A stretch of 64,000 nt of DNA, from positions 53,121 through 117,120 of the forward strand of contig QEYB01000459.1 of assembly GCA_017562135.1 (NCBI GenBank), written 5' to 3'. A model generated the notes under the pieces. That model had not been told where the DNA came from. It did no database searches and was given only the letters and a program-made list of their open reading frames with translations. The translations under genes and the position numbers were made by a program. The DNA comes from Dipylidium caninum. Lineage: Eukaryota > Platyhelminthes > Cestoda > Cyclophyllidea > Dipylidiidae. Within the stretch, counting starts at the first letter, position 1; each line of letters starts with the position of its first letter. Below are positions 38,953-50,611 of the stretch, in pieces.

Positions 38953-41900
38953 TTATTTATTGTCCTCCGATAGCCGGTCGTAAAAACCGACTGTTGTGGA
39001 GGTCTCATCGACAGAGGGAAGAATAGATTCGGGATACCTTCCGGTTCTCTGTGGAGGGGATGGGTGGAGAAGGAAGTTGTATCGCGCTGAGGATGACGAG
39101 AGTATAGACTGATCAACTGGACTCGGATTAGCGTACATGGGATGGTCATTAAGCAACGAAAGTCTTAGTTGATTCTGCAACTGAACGTCGTTCATCCTTA
39201 GCCGCTCAACATGGAGTCGAGACCGCAATGGAAGTGCGGTAATCGGTATAAACCGCTGTCGTAAGGGACGACAGAAGCAGATGATGAGAAAAATGAATAG
39301 GAGAGTGCAGAGAATTCCGACAAAGAGACCGATTAGTATTCCGACGAGATATTTGCGGTCAATTGTGATTTCACCAGTTGAAGATTCTTCTAAGGCTACA
39401 TGTTCGGCGTGCATTCCCTCAAGGGTCACTTCTGAAAGTGAGAACACACATCAAATCATCAATCACTCTGTTTAAAACAACTCCAATGTAAAAGTATATT
39501 TTACTCAAAAGTCTCCTCCATTGATGACCTCCACTAATGAATAATTATTACAAACGCGTCCTTGCTCATTTGCCTACATGGGACACCTGCCAGGTATCTG
39601 CGGATGGCATAAGCAAAGTTTTGGATACCGTAGCGGCCTTTCATAAACAGGCATGATTGCTACTTCTACTACTGTGGGCAAATGTGCATACATCTACTGA
39701 TTGTTCAGTATGGTTTACATAGGAAGCCAGATTGGTAGGACTATGTGAACACCTTCTTAATCTAACCTAAGTGTACCCATCGGATCAAAAAAAGTCTAAC
39801 TAACTTACAGTACAAGCATGTCTCGCCATAATATTTTTTTTAGAGAGATTATCAATAGGTGCTAATCTCTAAGGGGATATTGGACGACTTTAGTAGTTTA
39901 AATGATCTGATAGAATTTCACATGGGCGGACCCATGTTCTGTATATACAGTAATAGCCTTATATTGTTATTTAAAGTAATAGCAGACAAATCTCCGTATT
40001 TGCCTATTAACCCATATTGTAAAGTACTTTTTATGGGTTGGGAACATAGCCGAGAAGCTTTCCCAGACCCCCCCGTCATTGAATTCGGTATGTGACAAGA
40101 CTCATGCAGTGCACTCCAAGACGATTAACCATTACGTACTTATAAAACTATTTAATGTGGTAGCGCTTTGAAAGTGTCTAAATTGCTCGATTTTTCCTCT
40201 ATCACTTGTAAAATCACCCAGAACGGTGTTCACACAGGACTAGTTTCTATGTGACATCAGTTCATTCCAATTCCATTTGTACAGCTGCTCTGCCCTATAA
40301 CAAATAAGTTACCATAGCAGCAAAGCCTAAAGAAATGCATTACCTTCGGGAATAAGGGGATGCATAAGGCAGAACTGCTCCTCCCGTTCGGCCCCCAGAC
40401 AGTCGGAAGAGGGGACACCAGATCCCAGGAGAGGGTTGAAACACGTACGTGTTCGGAAACGTAACCTATCCTGACAACGTGACCAACTAGACCAAGGTGA
40501 CCAGACACCGGGTACTGAGATCAAGATGAATAGGCATTACAGTTTAGTATAAGTAGATGTTCCTATGGAAAGAAAATATCTGTCTTTATAATTACTTTTG
40601 CATTTGGAGACCTGTTGTTCTCCAAAGTTACACAACGTCTCACTTAGACATATTCGACATAGGCAAGAGCGCTGTATCTCGGCCACGGTCTTACTGATCT
40701 TCGAATGAAAGTCATCAATTATTGAACATGAATGCCAAGGTGACCAACCGGAATCTTGAGTAACATGTAAAAGATCATGTGGCGGACACCGTGGCCGAGT
40801 ATTAACACTGGCAGCTAGGCTAATTGCTGACGTTTGGAATCTTTGTAGGTTTAGAAGGCTGACACATTGAACGGCTTGACTATGCCAAGCGCAATGTGGA
40901 TCTCCAGATGAGAGACATTCTTCTTTAGTTGAATACGAAGCACAGGTGTCCGTGGAGAAGCGAAAAATAGCGTACGTGGTGCCGAGAATTATTGAGTCGC
41001 CCTAAAATTTGTACAACACAGTAGTAAGATTTATTTAAAAAATATCATGATAGTTATGTTCCACTATGCCGATACGCACTTCTCTTATAACGCTATGAAT
41101 GTGTTCATTTGGGGACTCTTCTGGAAGAGTTCTAGAAGTTCTTTGCCACGATTCTTCTTCGAAAGAAGGATTTGGAAACTTAGAAGTCGTTCGAGGTCTC
41201 TTCCGAAGTCTTTCTAGGATGTCGTTATGTTGGCTCACCCGCAGACTTCTCAATTCACAAGTACTCCATAGGACAGGCTTATCAAGATTATTTTTCTTCT
41301 CCTGGCCCTCATAGATGGCAAGTTGAGTGAGGTAGTCCAACGAAGAGACCCAGAGAATCGAAGTCGTGTACCGTGCATTGGTTGGCGTTGGAAGCCGGTA
41401 CCCGATCACGGTGGTCCACGTCATACTGGCAGACATGGCTACCGCGTGGCCGAAGAGTGGACTCACAGGTTCGTAACGGTATAGGAAAGTGGCCCCAATT
41501 TGACTCAGAGATAATTCATCTGCTGTCAAATTTCCAGCTTTAAATCTTTCACACTGAAAGTAAACACGCAATATACTATCACACACTTGATAAACTCATG
41601 CTGTCCAATTTGAGTGCTGTCACAGTCTCTTGTCTTATCTATTTCAAGCATCATACATTAAGGGACATATGTATGTAGTAAGGAAATGGCAACCTTGTCA
41701 GCAAATAGTACCAAACAAGCTCGTTGCAAAGGAACACATACTAATCATGGCAATAATCTCGGTATAAAAACATATTAGCTTGAGAATCTGGAAAGTATAA
41801 AACGCAATGAACCGAGTTTAAATGAGGTGAACATAGGCCAAAGTAACGCGAATTTTGAAAAAAAGTAGGGTAGATAGGAGTTAATTAAAGTTTTGTTACT

Positions 41901-44900
41901 TGGGAGATCTTTATTCATGAGTTTTAGGCTTTTCATATCTGACATGTCTATGACGAAATTTAGTTATGATTAATCATTATTTGTTATTATTGGACATTTA
42001 GGAGGAATAGTCTTTGAGCCGGCATCTCAGACCACGCCTAGAGCTTTCTGATCCTTTTCTTCGCCATTAAGACTTCTTATTACATACTATCACTATGTCT
42101 CATGATGTCAGGGGGAATTAGAATTATCCACAGCTGTTGGGAGACTTGACTAGAGTGAAGAATAAAGTCGACTCTTTGCTAAGCATCAAATTTGAGCTAT
42201 AGGGAAGGAAGAACACTTCCTGCGATGGGCAAATGATAGAAGACCCAACTTGAAACGGAGTAAACGTGATTTTCCTTTCGGCCTAAGGTCACAGGTAGCG
42301 GACCAGGCTTAAGCTCTGAATTTATAATTGTCACAAAATGGGCTAAATATATACTTTCAAATAAATTCGTTTAAATCGTAGGTTAAAAATGCGCTCAATT
42401 TTGCCTTGCTTCTTTAAAAGCGCATATGTTCAGAATTCCTAAACAGGAATTCTTGTTTACCACATTTGCTTTTTTTTTGCAAGCACAGTAAAATTTACTC
42501 CTTGCGAAGAGCAGTTGCAGTCTATCAATGGCCCATTTATGTTCAACGACAACTGGAAGCTCAGAAGACCACACTCAATAGAAGAATAGGGTTGAAGGAT
42601 ATTTTAACAGCAGCTAATATATAGCCTTGACAGTGCGAGCCCTTCAATCTCCGCTGTCTTTATTTTACGTATGGTGGCAGCACAATTGGGCCACACCTTA
42701 TACAGTCAGTTTCTCTGTGAGTTAGTAAATCGTATTCCATTTTGGCATGCTTTATTACGGAATCAGGAAAGGGTTGAGGCTTTGCATGTGCATTATAAAT
42801 GGGAAGAAAAGTAACAGGTAGGAGATTTCGCAATAGTAGAAATCGATTCAGACTTGACATTACAATTTAATCTTGTCAAAAACTACCAGTTAAAGGGGAA
42901 ATCTGGTCATCTAAACAATAGTATGCAGAAAGGGCGCGGGACGTAAGGTTATTTTGATGGAAAGTGAAAGGTGGTAGGAAAACTTTTGTACTTCAAGTAG
43001 TAAGTAATGGTCGATTTTAAAAACTGCTTGCAAAGCTTCCTGATTAATGCAATCATATACGAACTTTCCACAACTTACTATATTTGGAAAGGGATTGATC
43101 CGAGCATTGTTCTCGACCGGATTTAATGTGCGTTTGTGATGATAATGTGAAGTTGCAATTGGACCACTGAAGACTCTTTCTATGCCTTCAAGGTCGTAGA
43201 CACAGATGGCACTTCCCAAAGGTGCAGCTCTACAAATGAACTCAACTATCACATCTCCTGCCCATCATTTAAACCCTTAAGCGGGTTACGACTTTCCGTA
43301 CCAGGATGCAGATTTACATCAAGAATATTACCTATTACCTTTGTTAGTATTTATTTACCCGAGAGAGCAAAAAGACGGAACATATGGAGGGAAGCGCACC
43401 AAAGAGAGGGAATTAGCAAGAAAGGGCGCTAAAAAATTTGGTAAAATTTAGGGAAACTACACAATTTTTAGCAAGGACATCAATGGAACGGCAAGTAGAT
43501 CATACTTATCGGAGAGATGAGGGTAATGAACCCCAGTAAAATATGTGGAGAAGTTCAACTTGGTCATGAGCCACACTTCTCAGTAAAGAGAGCTCTAAAG
43601 TGCTAAAAGGAATCCAGTCTATGATCTGTTTACTCTACTTGAAGTGCCTCATTTGGCAACTGGAACTCTTATGGAAATAAATAAAATGGCAACGTTGTTG
43701 TTTCTCAGATCAGGCCTCCTATTTAACCATTTATGCACCTATATGGACCCCTTTAAGTCCCTGATGCTATTTGGGGAGTTTATTTTAATTATGTATTAGT
43801 CAAAACTTCGGTTTGACACACCGACTTTTGCGATGCCATGTGAAATTCTTCGATCTCTTCGTCATCCTAACCATTTTCAAGTTGACCTTTTTGATGGTCC
43901 ATTTGACCTCTTCACCTTCTGATTTGATAAGAGACTTGAGTGACTTGTCGTTTGAATATCGTCCTTTGATGCTGATTATAGTAAACGAAGCTAACACAGA
44001 GCTAAATTAAAAATATGACACCTCATGGGGTGTGAATCATAACCAGCGTCTAAGAAACTGTGAATTCCCTAAACCGGGATGGAAATCTTCTACGGGGAAG
44101 AATTGGACCGGAAAGTATTGCTTAATGCAAGTCTGTTGATAGCACCAAATTTGGTTTGAGCAAATACCTAGATTAGATAATATAAAAGGTTCTTCGCGTG
44201 CCAATTAAACCATACCGTGCAAAAAACACGAAGTTAATCACAGCTTTGTTATTCTTTAATATACTTCACCCGATCGTAAGTCAAAGATGAGTCATAAGAT
44301 TTTCTTTTCCGTTGCCATGTCATCTTCGTTGCAGGTGGATTTCGCAAAAATGAGACCTTTTACCGTGCAAGAAACACACCTATCGTCCACATCCACTCGT
44401 TTTATGGTGATTCTGTTTCTGTATACCACCGATCACTTTAGACGGCTGACCACAGGTGATCAAGCGGGCTACGTCACAGCTCTGTGCAAAATATCGTCAC
44501 GTGAGGTTTTCTCTCCAAGCCTTCATTATCTTATTCTGAGAGACGTTATTATAATGAGGAAGACGGGATTAAGGCCCCCAGTGAACACAATTTTTACCAT
44601 TCAAAAGGAGTGTGCACACTCCTTGTGCGGAAAGATATCTTATGAGAGTAGCAGTTCACACATTCGCAAACTACTTTTTACGTATAGGATCACCACTTGA
44701 CACAAGTACATCAGACCTTAGGGGATTTTCACATTTCGGACTGCGCAGTTACGCCAAACGTTCATGGTCATAGCAAAGATGAGAAATGCTAAAAATACGG
44801 TGCATAGGTTTTCAAGAAATATTGGTGCACATCGTTTCGGTAAAAAGGTCACTCACCCGCCGGCCGAGAAGACAACATAAAGTCGGTTAGCGTCGGGATC

Positions 44901-47900
44901 CCAATGAGCGGCCTGGGCAAAATCAAAGGCAAAGTAATTTCGTACACCAACAGCAGGGACGCTTGACCTCTCTGATTGACATCGCAGGTCCGCCTTGGCT
45001 GTGGTACCGAAGTAGTGCTCCGCAATACCTGGCAGACCGCCTCGATCGCCCCGGCACACCCTAACCAGACGTGAGACAACCTGTCGTGGTGGCTTTTGTC
45101 TCGAAGTGCTTGATGGCTTTTCCCGTAGCAGAAAGTAGACTGAATCTTCTGTCTCAAAACTCATTACCATTGTTGCTGGTTCTGCAATTTAACAGCATCA
45201 GGCTTATTGACTGGATAACAGTTTATGATGTGGATTTGAGTTCTATGCTAACATACCATTGATAAAGATGTTGCGTTTAGGGCTAAATAGTGCACCATCC
45301 CAGTGAATGTCTCCAGAGGACCAGTCAGGCATCTGAAGTCGTCCAATGTGTAGGAAATTGGCTGTGACTCCAGCAACGTACAGAAAGGGTTGATGAGGTG
45401 ATGGGATAAGTGACTGTTCTTGGATGCTCTCTTTCGGTGTTAGCACGACTGGGGGACGGTAGGGATCCATCGAGGTATAGTAAGCATTGTCCCATATGAG
45501 CAGATTTTCTGCCAAGTTCCTAGGCTATTAACAAAGATAAACGCTATTAATATTAATTTTAGCGACTGAACGGGGTTTAATTAACATGATAGGATAATTG
45601 CCGGTTGTCGACACAATCAGGACAGTATGTGATGTAGCGCGTGACAGATCGGTGTTGACTAACAGAAATCCTAAACAGATATATTTTTACGCAACATAAT
45701 GTTCACCTGATGGGTTGATCAAAAGTCTTTCTGTAAGGATTTTATTGTTGGCAAGTTATGAAATTCTCTTGCAAGTGTGTAGAGGAGGACAGAAGTAAGG
45801 TAGGTGAGCAGAAAAAACGGATATTTTAGATACAATTTCATATAATCCGCAGCTATACTGAGGGCGTTATATGGTGACTTTTCAGTCATTTTCAGGGTCA
45901 CACACCGACTTCCATCAGACATCTCCAAAAGGGTAAGATGTTGATGTTATTTTGTATCAAGATAGTTGAAGGAAATATGTACCCCAGTAGTTCAGCACAG
46001 AACGTTTTGGAGTCTCCATAAACTCTTCTACAACTATTAAGTTGAAAAATACGAAAGTAAGGGTTTTGTTTAGTCTGTGTTCAGACAAACACAGACGTGT
46101 GCTCGATATTCCTATTTATAAAATCTAAAGGTACTAATCCTAATCATTTCGTGAAATTTTTGCATGTATATAAACCATTTTATTTTCCGCCGAAACCAAA
46201 TGCAAACTAAATGTAATTTATATCGCTTTTCTCGTACGAGCACAAACAAAGTGCTCCATATCGCTTCAAAAACTTTATTCTACCATCTTGAGTGTCGTCA
46301 AGGAGCCTCGGGGAAGACCATCGGCCTGTGTTGTTAACGAGGAGAAATTGAAAACGACTATGGAATCCGATGCACACAACAACGGGTGAAATGGGGTCTT
46401 AGCCAAATAGGAAGTAGCCACTCGTACGGCGGCTGTGGTAAAAATATCTACGTGCAACGAATGGTAAAGCGAAAAAACGGGCTCATATGTGCCGGCCGTA
46501 CGAACCTTCTCAACTGCAGATGGTCAAGTGCAAGGACAAGTTCGCATCTTTGTTGTCTCTTTCGGCATTCACTATTTCCGCCGTTCTCACACCAAATCAT
46601 CACTTGTGATGCACAGTGCATTTTTTATGATAGTCGAAAAACGATCAGGCAAATGGATAGACATGAATACACCTCCAGAACACACTCCTAAGTCGAAATT
46701 TCTTTCCAAATCACACTTGCCCTATGGTGGAATGCCCGAGGAGTGATCAGTTATTCCCTCACATAACACAACCAGACGAGGCTGTAACAGCCGCAGAGTC
46801 CTATTGCCGCGCAATTGGCGTCATTTGTGAGGAACTTGGAGAAAACGTCCAGCATTGCCCAACCGGCACTACGCAACACAACTGAATGATAAGGCACCCC
46901 GACCAGATAAAGCCTCTACTGGTGTCAACAGATTAACTACTCTACAATATGAAATGTCACCACATCCACCACATTCACCCGTTATTTCGCCGACCGAAGA
47001 TCGCCTTCTTCGTCATTGTGAATTGTTTTTAGGCGAGAGATACAGTAGCAAAAATGAGGCTGTAAAAGATTTTGCACCGTATGCTAGCTCCATAAATAAA
47101 GATTTTCTTCAAAAAGGCATACATGATTGGCCCAAACGTTCCATTGAAGGTTATTTCAATTTGATGTAATAAATAATGTGAAAATGTGTGTCTTCGTTTT
47201 TATTCACCGCTTGTTTAAGAGTTTTCAACATAATGCAAAACCAATTAAGTCTCCCAAACTGTGGCAATGTGCCTATAGGAATTATAGGTGAACAAATGGA
47301 AGTAGATTTCCATCCTTTTGAGGACTTACTGTCAACTGAGAATAAGTTTTCACACTGGGTTATATCTACAATCTCAGAGTGCAGCTACGTCGAGGAAACT
47401 AACGTTTGCGAGAGTGGGAAGGGTAAATTTCACATAAAGTAAAGGGATGGAAAAGAATATCCATCTCCATTTCTGCGTATGCGTGTGTGTGTGTGTGTGT
47501 GTGTAATTTTTCGTTCACTGTAAAAGTCTTTTCGTATTGCCAAGTATGTGTGGATGTGACGTTGGGCCCCATCTCGGCGATATTGGCAACGCCAAAGGGT
47601 TCTCACTAACACGAATAGGTGCATCCATCGTATGTGTGCGTGTGCTTACACGAGGCTCGTCTGTCAGCACTCCAAAAGGCGCACTGCTGCTACCACTGCT
47701 TATATCTCTGATGATGTTACATTGTTATGAGGTCAGAAAATTGTTACACTTACATTGGGCACTGCACAACTGGTGAGGGCCTGTCGATTAATTCCACGGG
47801 GATACGCCTCGTAGTGAAGGGAGCAGTAGAAAATGAAGGACTTTTCCGGCGTCCGTGCTAACAAATTAATTTCCTTGTGTTGTTTACATCCTTTCTAAAC

Positions 47901-50611
47901 CAAAAATTCCCATAACAATTGGTATGAAGAGTAACGCTAACAGCGTATACTTTGAATAATGAGTTTTCCACTTTTGATTGTCAATGCAGAACAATCAGAA
48001 TTCTGATAAAGTGTGAGTAAACGTTCATTTGCATAGGGCTGATGATGAAAAACGGGAAGGTCTGACAGGTTCAATCAGCCCTCCCTAATAAGTATGGCCG
48101 CTGAATAGGAGCAGAAAGGGAGAAAGAAAGGGAGGGAAAATGAGGGAGGAGGGCGTAGAGTACTTTTAACCAGACTCACCGACTCTTGACAGTAGATAGA
48201 AGTCTGGGGCAAGGGTGGCACATCATAGGAGTCAATCAACGTCAGCTTCCTCCCATCCAACTTGATAAGTGTTGCACTATACGTAGGAGAGAGGGTGAGG
48301 TTAGACATTTGGGAATGAGCTTGTGAATCAAGGCTGATGAAACGGATAACGACATAAAAATTTACTCTTTTGCTACTGCATAAAGCGAATTTTCGTTGGA
48401 TACGTAGAGCAGGTTTTTGAACTCTATGTGGACACCGTCACTATAAGCTTGAGCTGTTCCCTCGGTAACTAGATCTGAAAAATGAAGGAAAGCGATCGAG
48501 TATTACTTCACCACCAATTTCTCATAAACGTAAAGAAGTGTAATTGAAGAGTATTTTGAGGATTGTCTGATGCATGGATGTGTAAACTTGGAATTACTTT
48601 GCTCCAACCATCGCCTTCATTGGCTTTTTGTGACTGACTTTCGATGCAAACGTCACATTCAAATGGACACATTAGCGAGAGGTATGGTTAAAAATAAGTT
48701 GAAACTCCCCAACAAAATTTTTCACTTCATCTCTTTTATCCAAATTGGTTTTAGATAGATATAACGTAGTGCTTGTCAAACCGTTCGACAATTAGGGCAT
48801 TAACGCGAGGTGAGTGAAGGCGACAGGACTGTGGCAGTGTCGTGGGAGACAATGTATTTGGCAAATACTTTTCCGGTAGGCAGTCAGGTAAACTCAAGTT
48901 GAAAAAAGAAGAATGAAATAATTAAAATCTCTCCTACGTCATGTCAGATATCCAACCTCTGGTCAGCTACAGAAATAAAAATCACAGGCGAGGTTTCGAG
49001 TGCCAGGATTCATTAATCTCCAGTCTTTAACTTAGACTGAAGACTCATTTACGTGACGCTGGGACCGGTTGGTAGAAAATATCGGACTAACGTGACATCA
49101 AAAAAGAGGCGTTGACTATCGTCTACGTTCATTTTTCAAATATTTCAATACTAGACTCGTGATATTTGTAAGGCCACGTTAATTTTATTTATCTTGAGGT
49201 GATTTGATAGACGTTGCCCTCGAGGGCGGAATGACTGATATGTCTGAGAGACTGAATATTTTCCATGTAAATACTTGTAAAATTTTAATACCTAAGGAAA
49301 AAGATAACGAGCAAGAAGCGAGCTAATTAAGGTTCCAAAGTTAAGAAATCTACTTGCAGAAGAGGAATAAAATCCACGAACAGCAGTAACTATTCCTCAA
49401 AGCGATATCAACTTGTGCGCAGGTTATTCACTATTGCTGGTTTGGAATGCTTTTTTGACAAGCTAATTTTCATACACATAGGGCACTCTGGTAACCGCGA
49501 TGAACGACGCACTTGGCACCTGGTGACTACCGCCAAAAATCCACCCTTCCCTCCGCCCCTAAATGCTGGCGGCGTTCCTGAACTTCGAACAGCTGGAGGG
49601 TTTTTACCATCTATGCCTCTTCTAATTCATCCGCATATTAATCTAACGTCGCCCTCCTAACAACGCAATCATGATTTAAATAAAATAGCTAGTTGTTATT
49701 AAAGTTCTTTAGTGATTCTAACATAATGCAAAGTAATACTATGAAAAGTAAACTCAACTTGTTAGCGACATATAAATGAAGGCTAGTTTAGTATGACAAT
49801 TTACGTAAAATATTCCCATTATAAACTCCTTTTTTCATTCCTGTATCATGTTGGGATGATTAGAAACAAAGACTTAATAATTAAATAAATATTTGCTCGC
49901 GGAACTTATTTGGATCTCCTAACTGCTTGATCGTCTACCGCGATGCGCTAGTGCATGTTATACTAAAACACATGCATGTTTCTTTAAAGTTTCCAACAAA
50001 TAGACAACAGCCAAGGCACCTTTGATATAGTCTTCATTTCTATAAATCCGGGAATAGCCACGCACAAGTATTGTTTCACTTTGAAAGTCCAGCCGTTCCG
50101 GTGCTAAACTCTCATCCTGCTCATCCTCGTCTGTGTTGACAGGCACCTCGAGATCTCCGGAGAGTTCCAAACCTTCAAAATCACCGATTGATTCAGATAT
50201 TTCGGAAGCTAGGGACGGAGGTCTGAGAAGAGATTTTGTTTCCACCGCCTTTTCCGATAAGTCATTTAATGTTCGGGAGATAGTAATTGTTTCACCCGTA
50301 TCGGCAGCTTGCACATGAGGCATGATGCATGCGAATAGGAGGAAGATGAGAAGAGTGCAGGTAAAAAAAAGCATCCCAGGAGGGTGATCCTGTAGGAAAT
50401 ACCTCCGCCGACGTTGGGAGGATTTGGAGAAACGTTGGTCAATTAGAAGGTTAAGATGACTCCTATCAGGATGTAAGTGGGTGGAGGACAAAGGCAGAAT
50501 CCGCGTCGACAGGATTCTATGGGGACCCGGTGGCTCCTTGTTTTTGTTAATTCTGGGGGTAGGAATTCGAGGGTTGTCTGTTGTAGGTCTTGATTCGGCA
50601 TCTTCGCCCAT
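38953..50611 (-). CDS. Transmembrane semaphorin, class-5-like (Sema-PSI-2xTSP1-TM), complete, 11 exons
   Basis: Semaphorins signal through plexins in axon guidance and cell migration. Minus-strand exons: 50611-50020, 48474-48366, 48333-48180, 47894-47754, 45524-45257, 45181-44857, 43229-42992, 41553-41080, 41001-40596, 40514-40344, 39431-38953; all phases agree, giving 1118 aa. Sema domain: about 170-770, including NLLYVSNENSLYAV, KGCKQHKEINLL, SVYFLLREK, SRLVRVCRGDRGG, GSAICVYDLEGIERVFSGP and ILWVSSLDYLTQLAIYE. PSI domain: DTCASYSTKEECLSSGDPHC from about 785. First thrombospondin repeat: about 852-902, GWSPWHSC with the class-5 pattern SCLCR. Second: about 905-958, VWSPWSSWSRC. Transmembrane helix: about 988-1013, then a roughly 105-residue cytoplasmic tail. 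A 79-residue basic N-terminal stretch precedes the hydrophobic segment MLFFTCTLLIFLLFACI (80-96). Start at the second ATG (50374) would give an ordinary signal peptide. The stop overlaps AATAAATAAAA, a possible poly(A) signal. Vertebrate Sema5 has seven TSP1 repeats. Confidence 0.9.
46386..47172 (+). pseudogene. Degenerate mariner transposase inside a semaphorin intron
   Basis: A second mariner relic, on the plus strand within the 2219-nt semaphorin intron (47753-45525). HQIITCDAQCIFYDSRK matches the mariner TCDEKW-YDNRK block with the first catalytic aspartate. The frame then shifts into KRSGKWIDMNTPPEHTPKSK, the usual continuation. After stops, LNDKAPRP corresponds to the second catalytic block. 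HPPHSPVISPTEDRLLRH and KDFLQKGIHDWPKRSIEGYF are the C-terminal blocks. It is closer to SETMAR/Hsmar-type mariners in wording than the copy at 36.8 kb, which suggests a different subfamily. Frameshifts and stops show it is inactive. Inverted repeats were not identified. Confidence 0.82.
47482..47504 (+). repeat. GT dinucleotide microsatellite
   Basis: About eleven GT units in the semaphorin intron between exons 4 and 5, next to the mariner relic. It is probably length-polymorphic. Confidence 0.9.

Noticed and set aside
44287..44700. 137-codon plus-strand frame inside a semaphorin intron
   Set aside because: It starts with ATG but has no recognisable motif, no splice support, and lies antisense within an intron. 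It is most likely fortuitous.
45719..45928. Minus-strand frame considered as a semaphorin exon
   Set aside because: The exons at 47894-47754 and 45524-45257 join directly in phase and align with the Sema domain without a gap, leaving no place for it.
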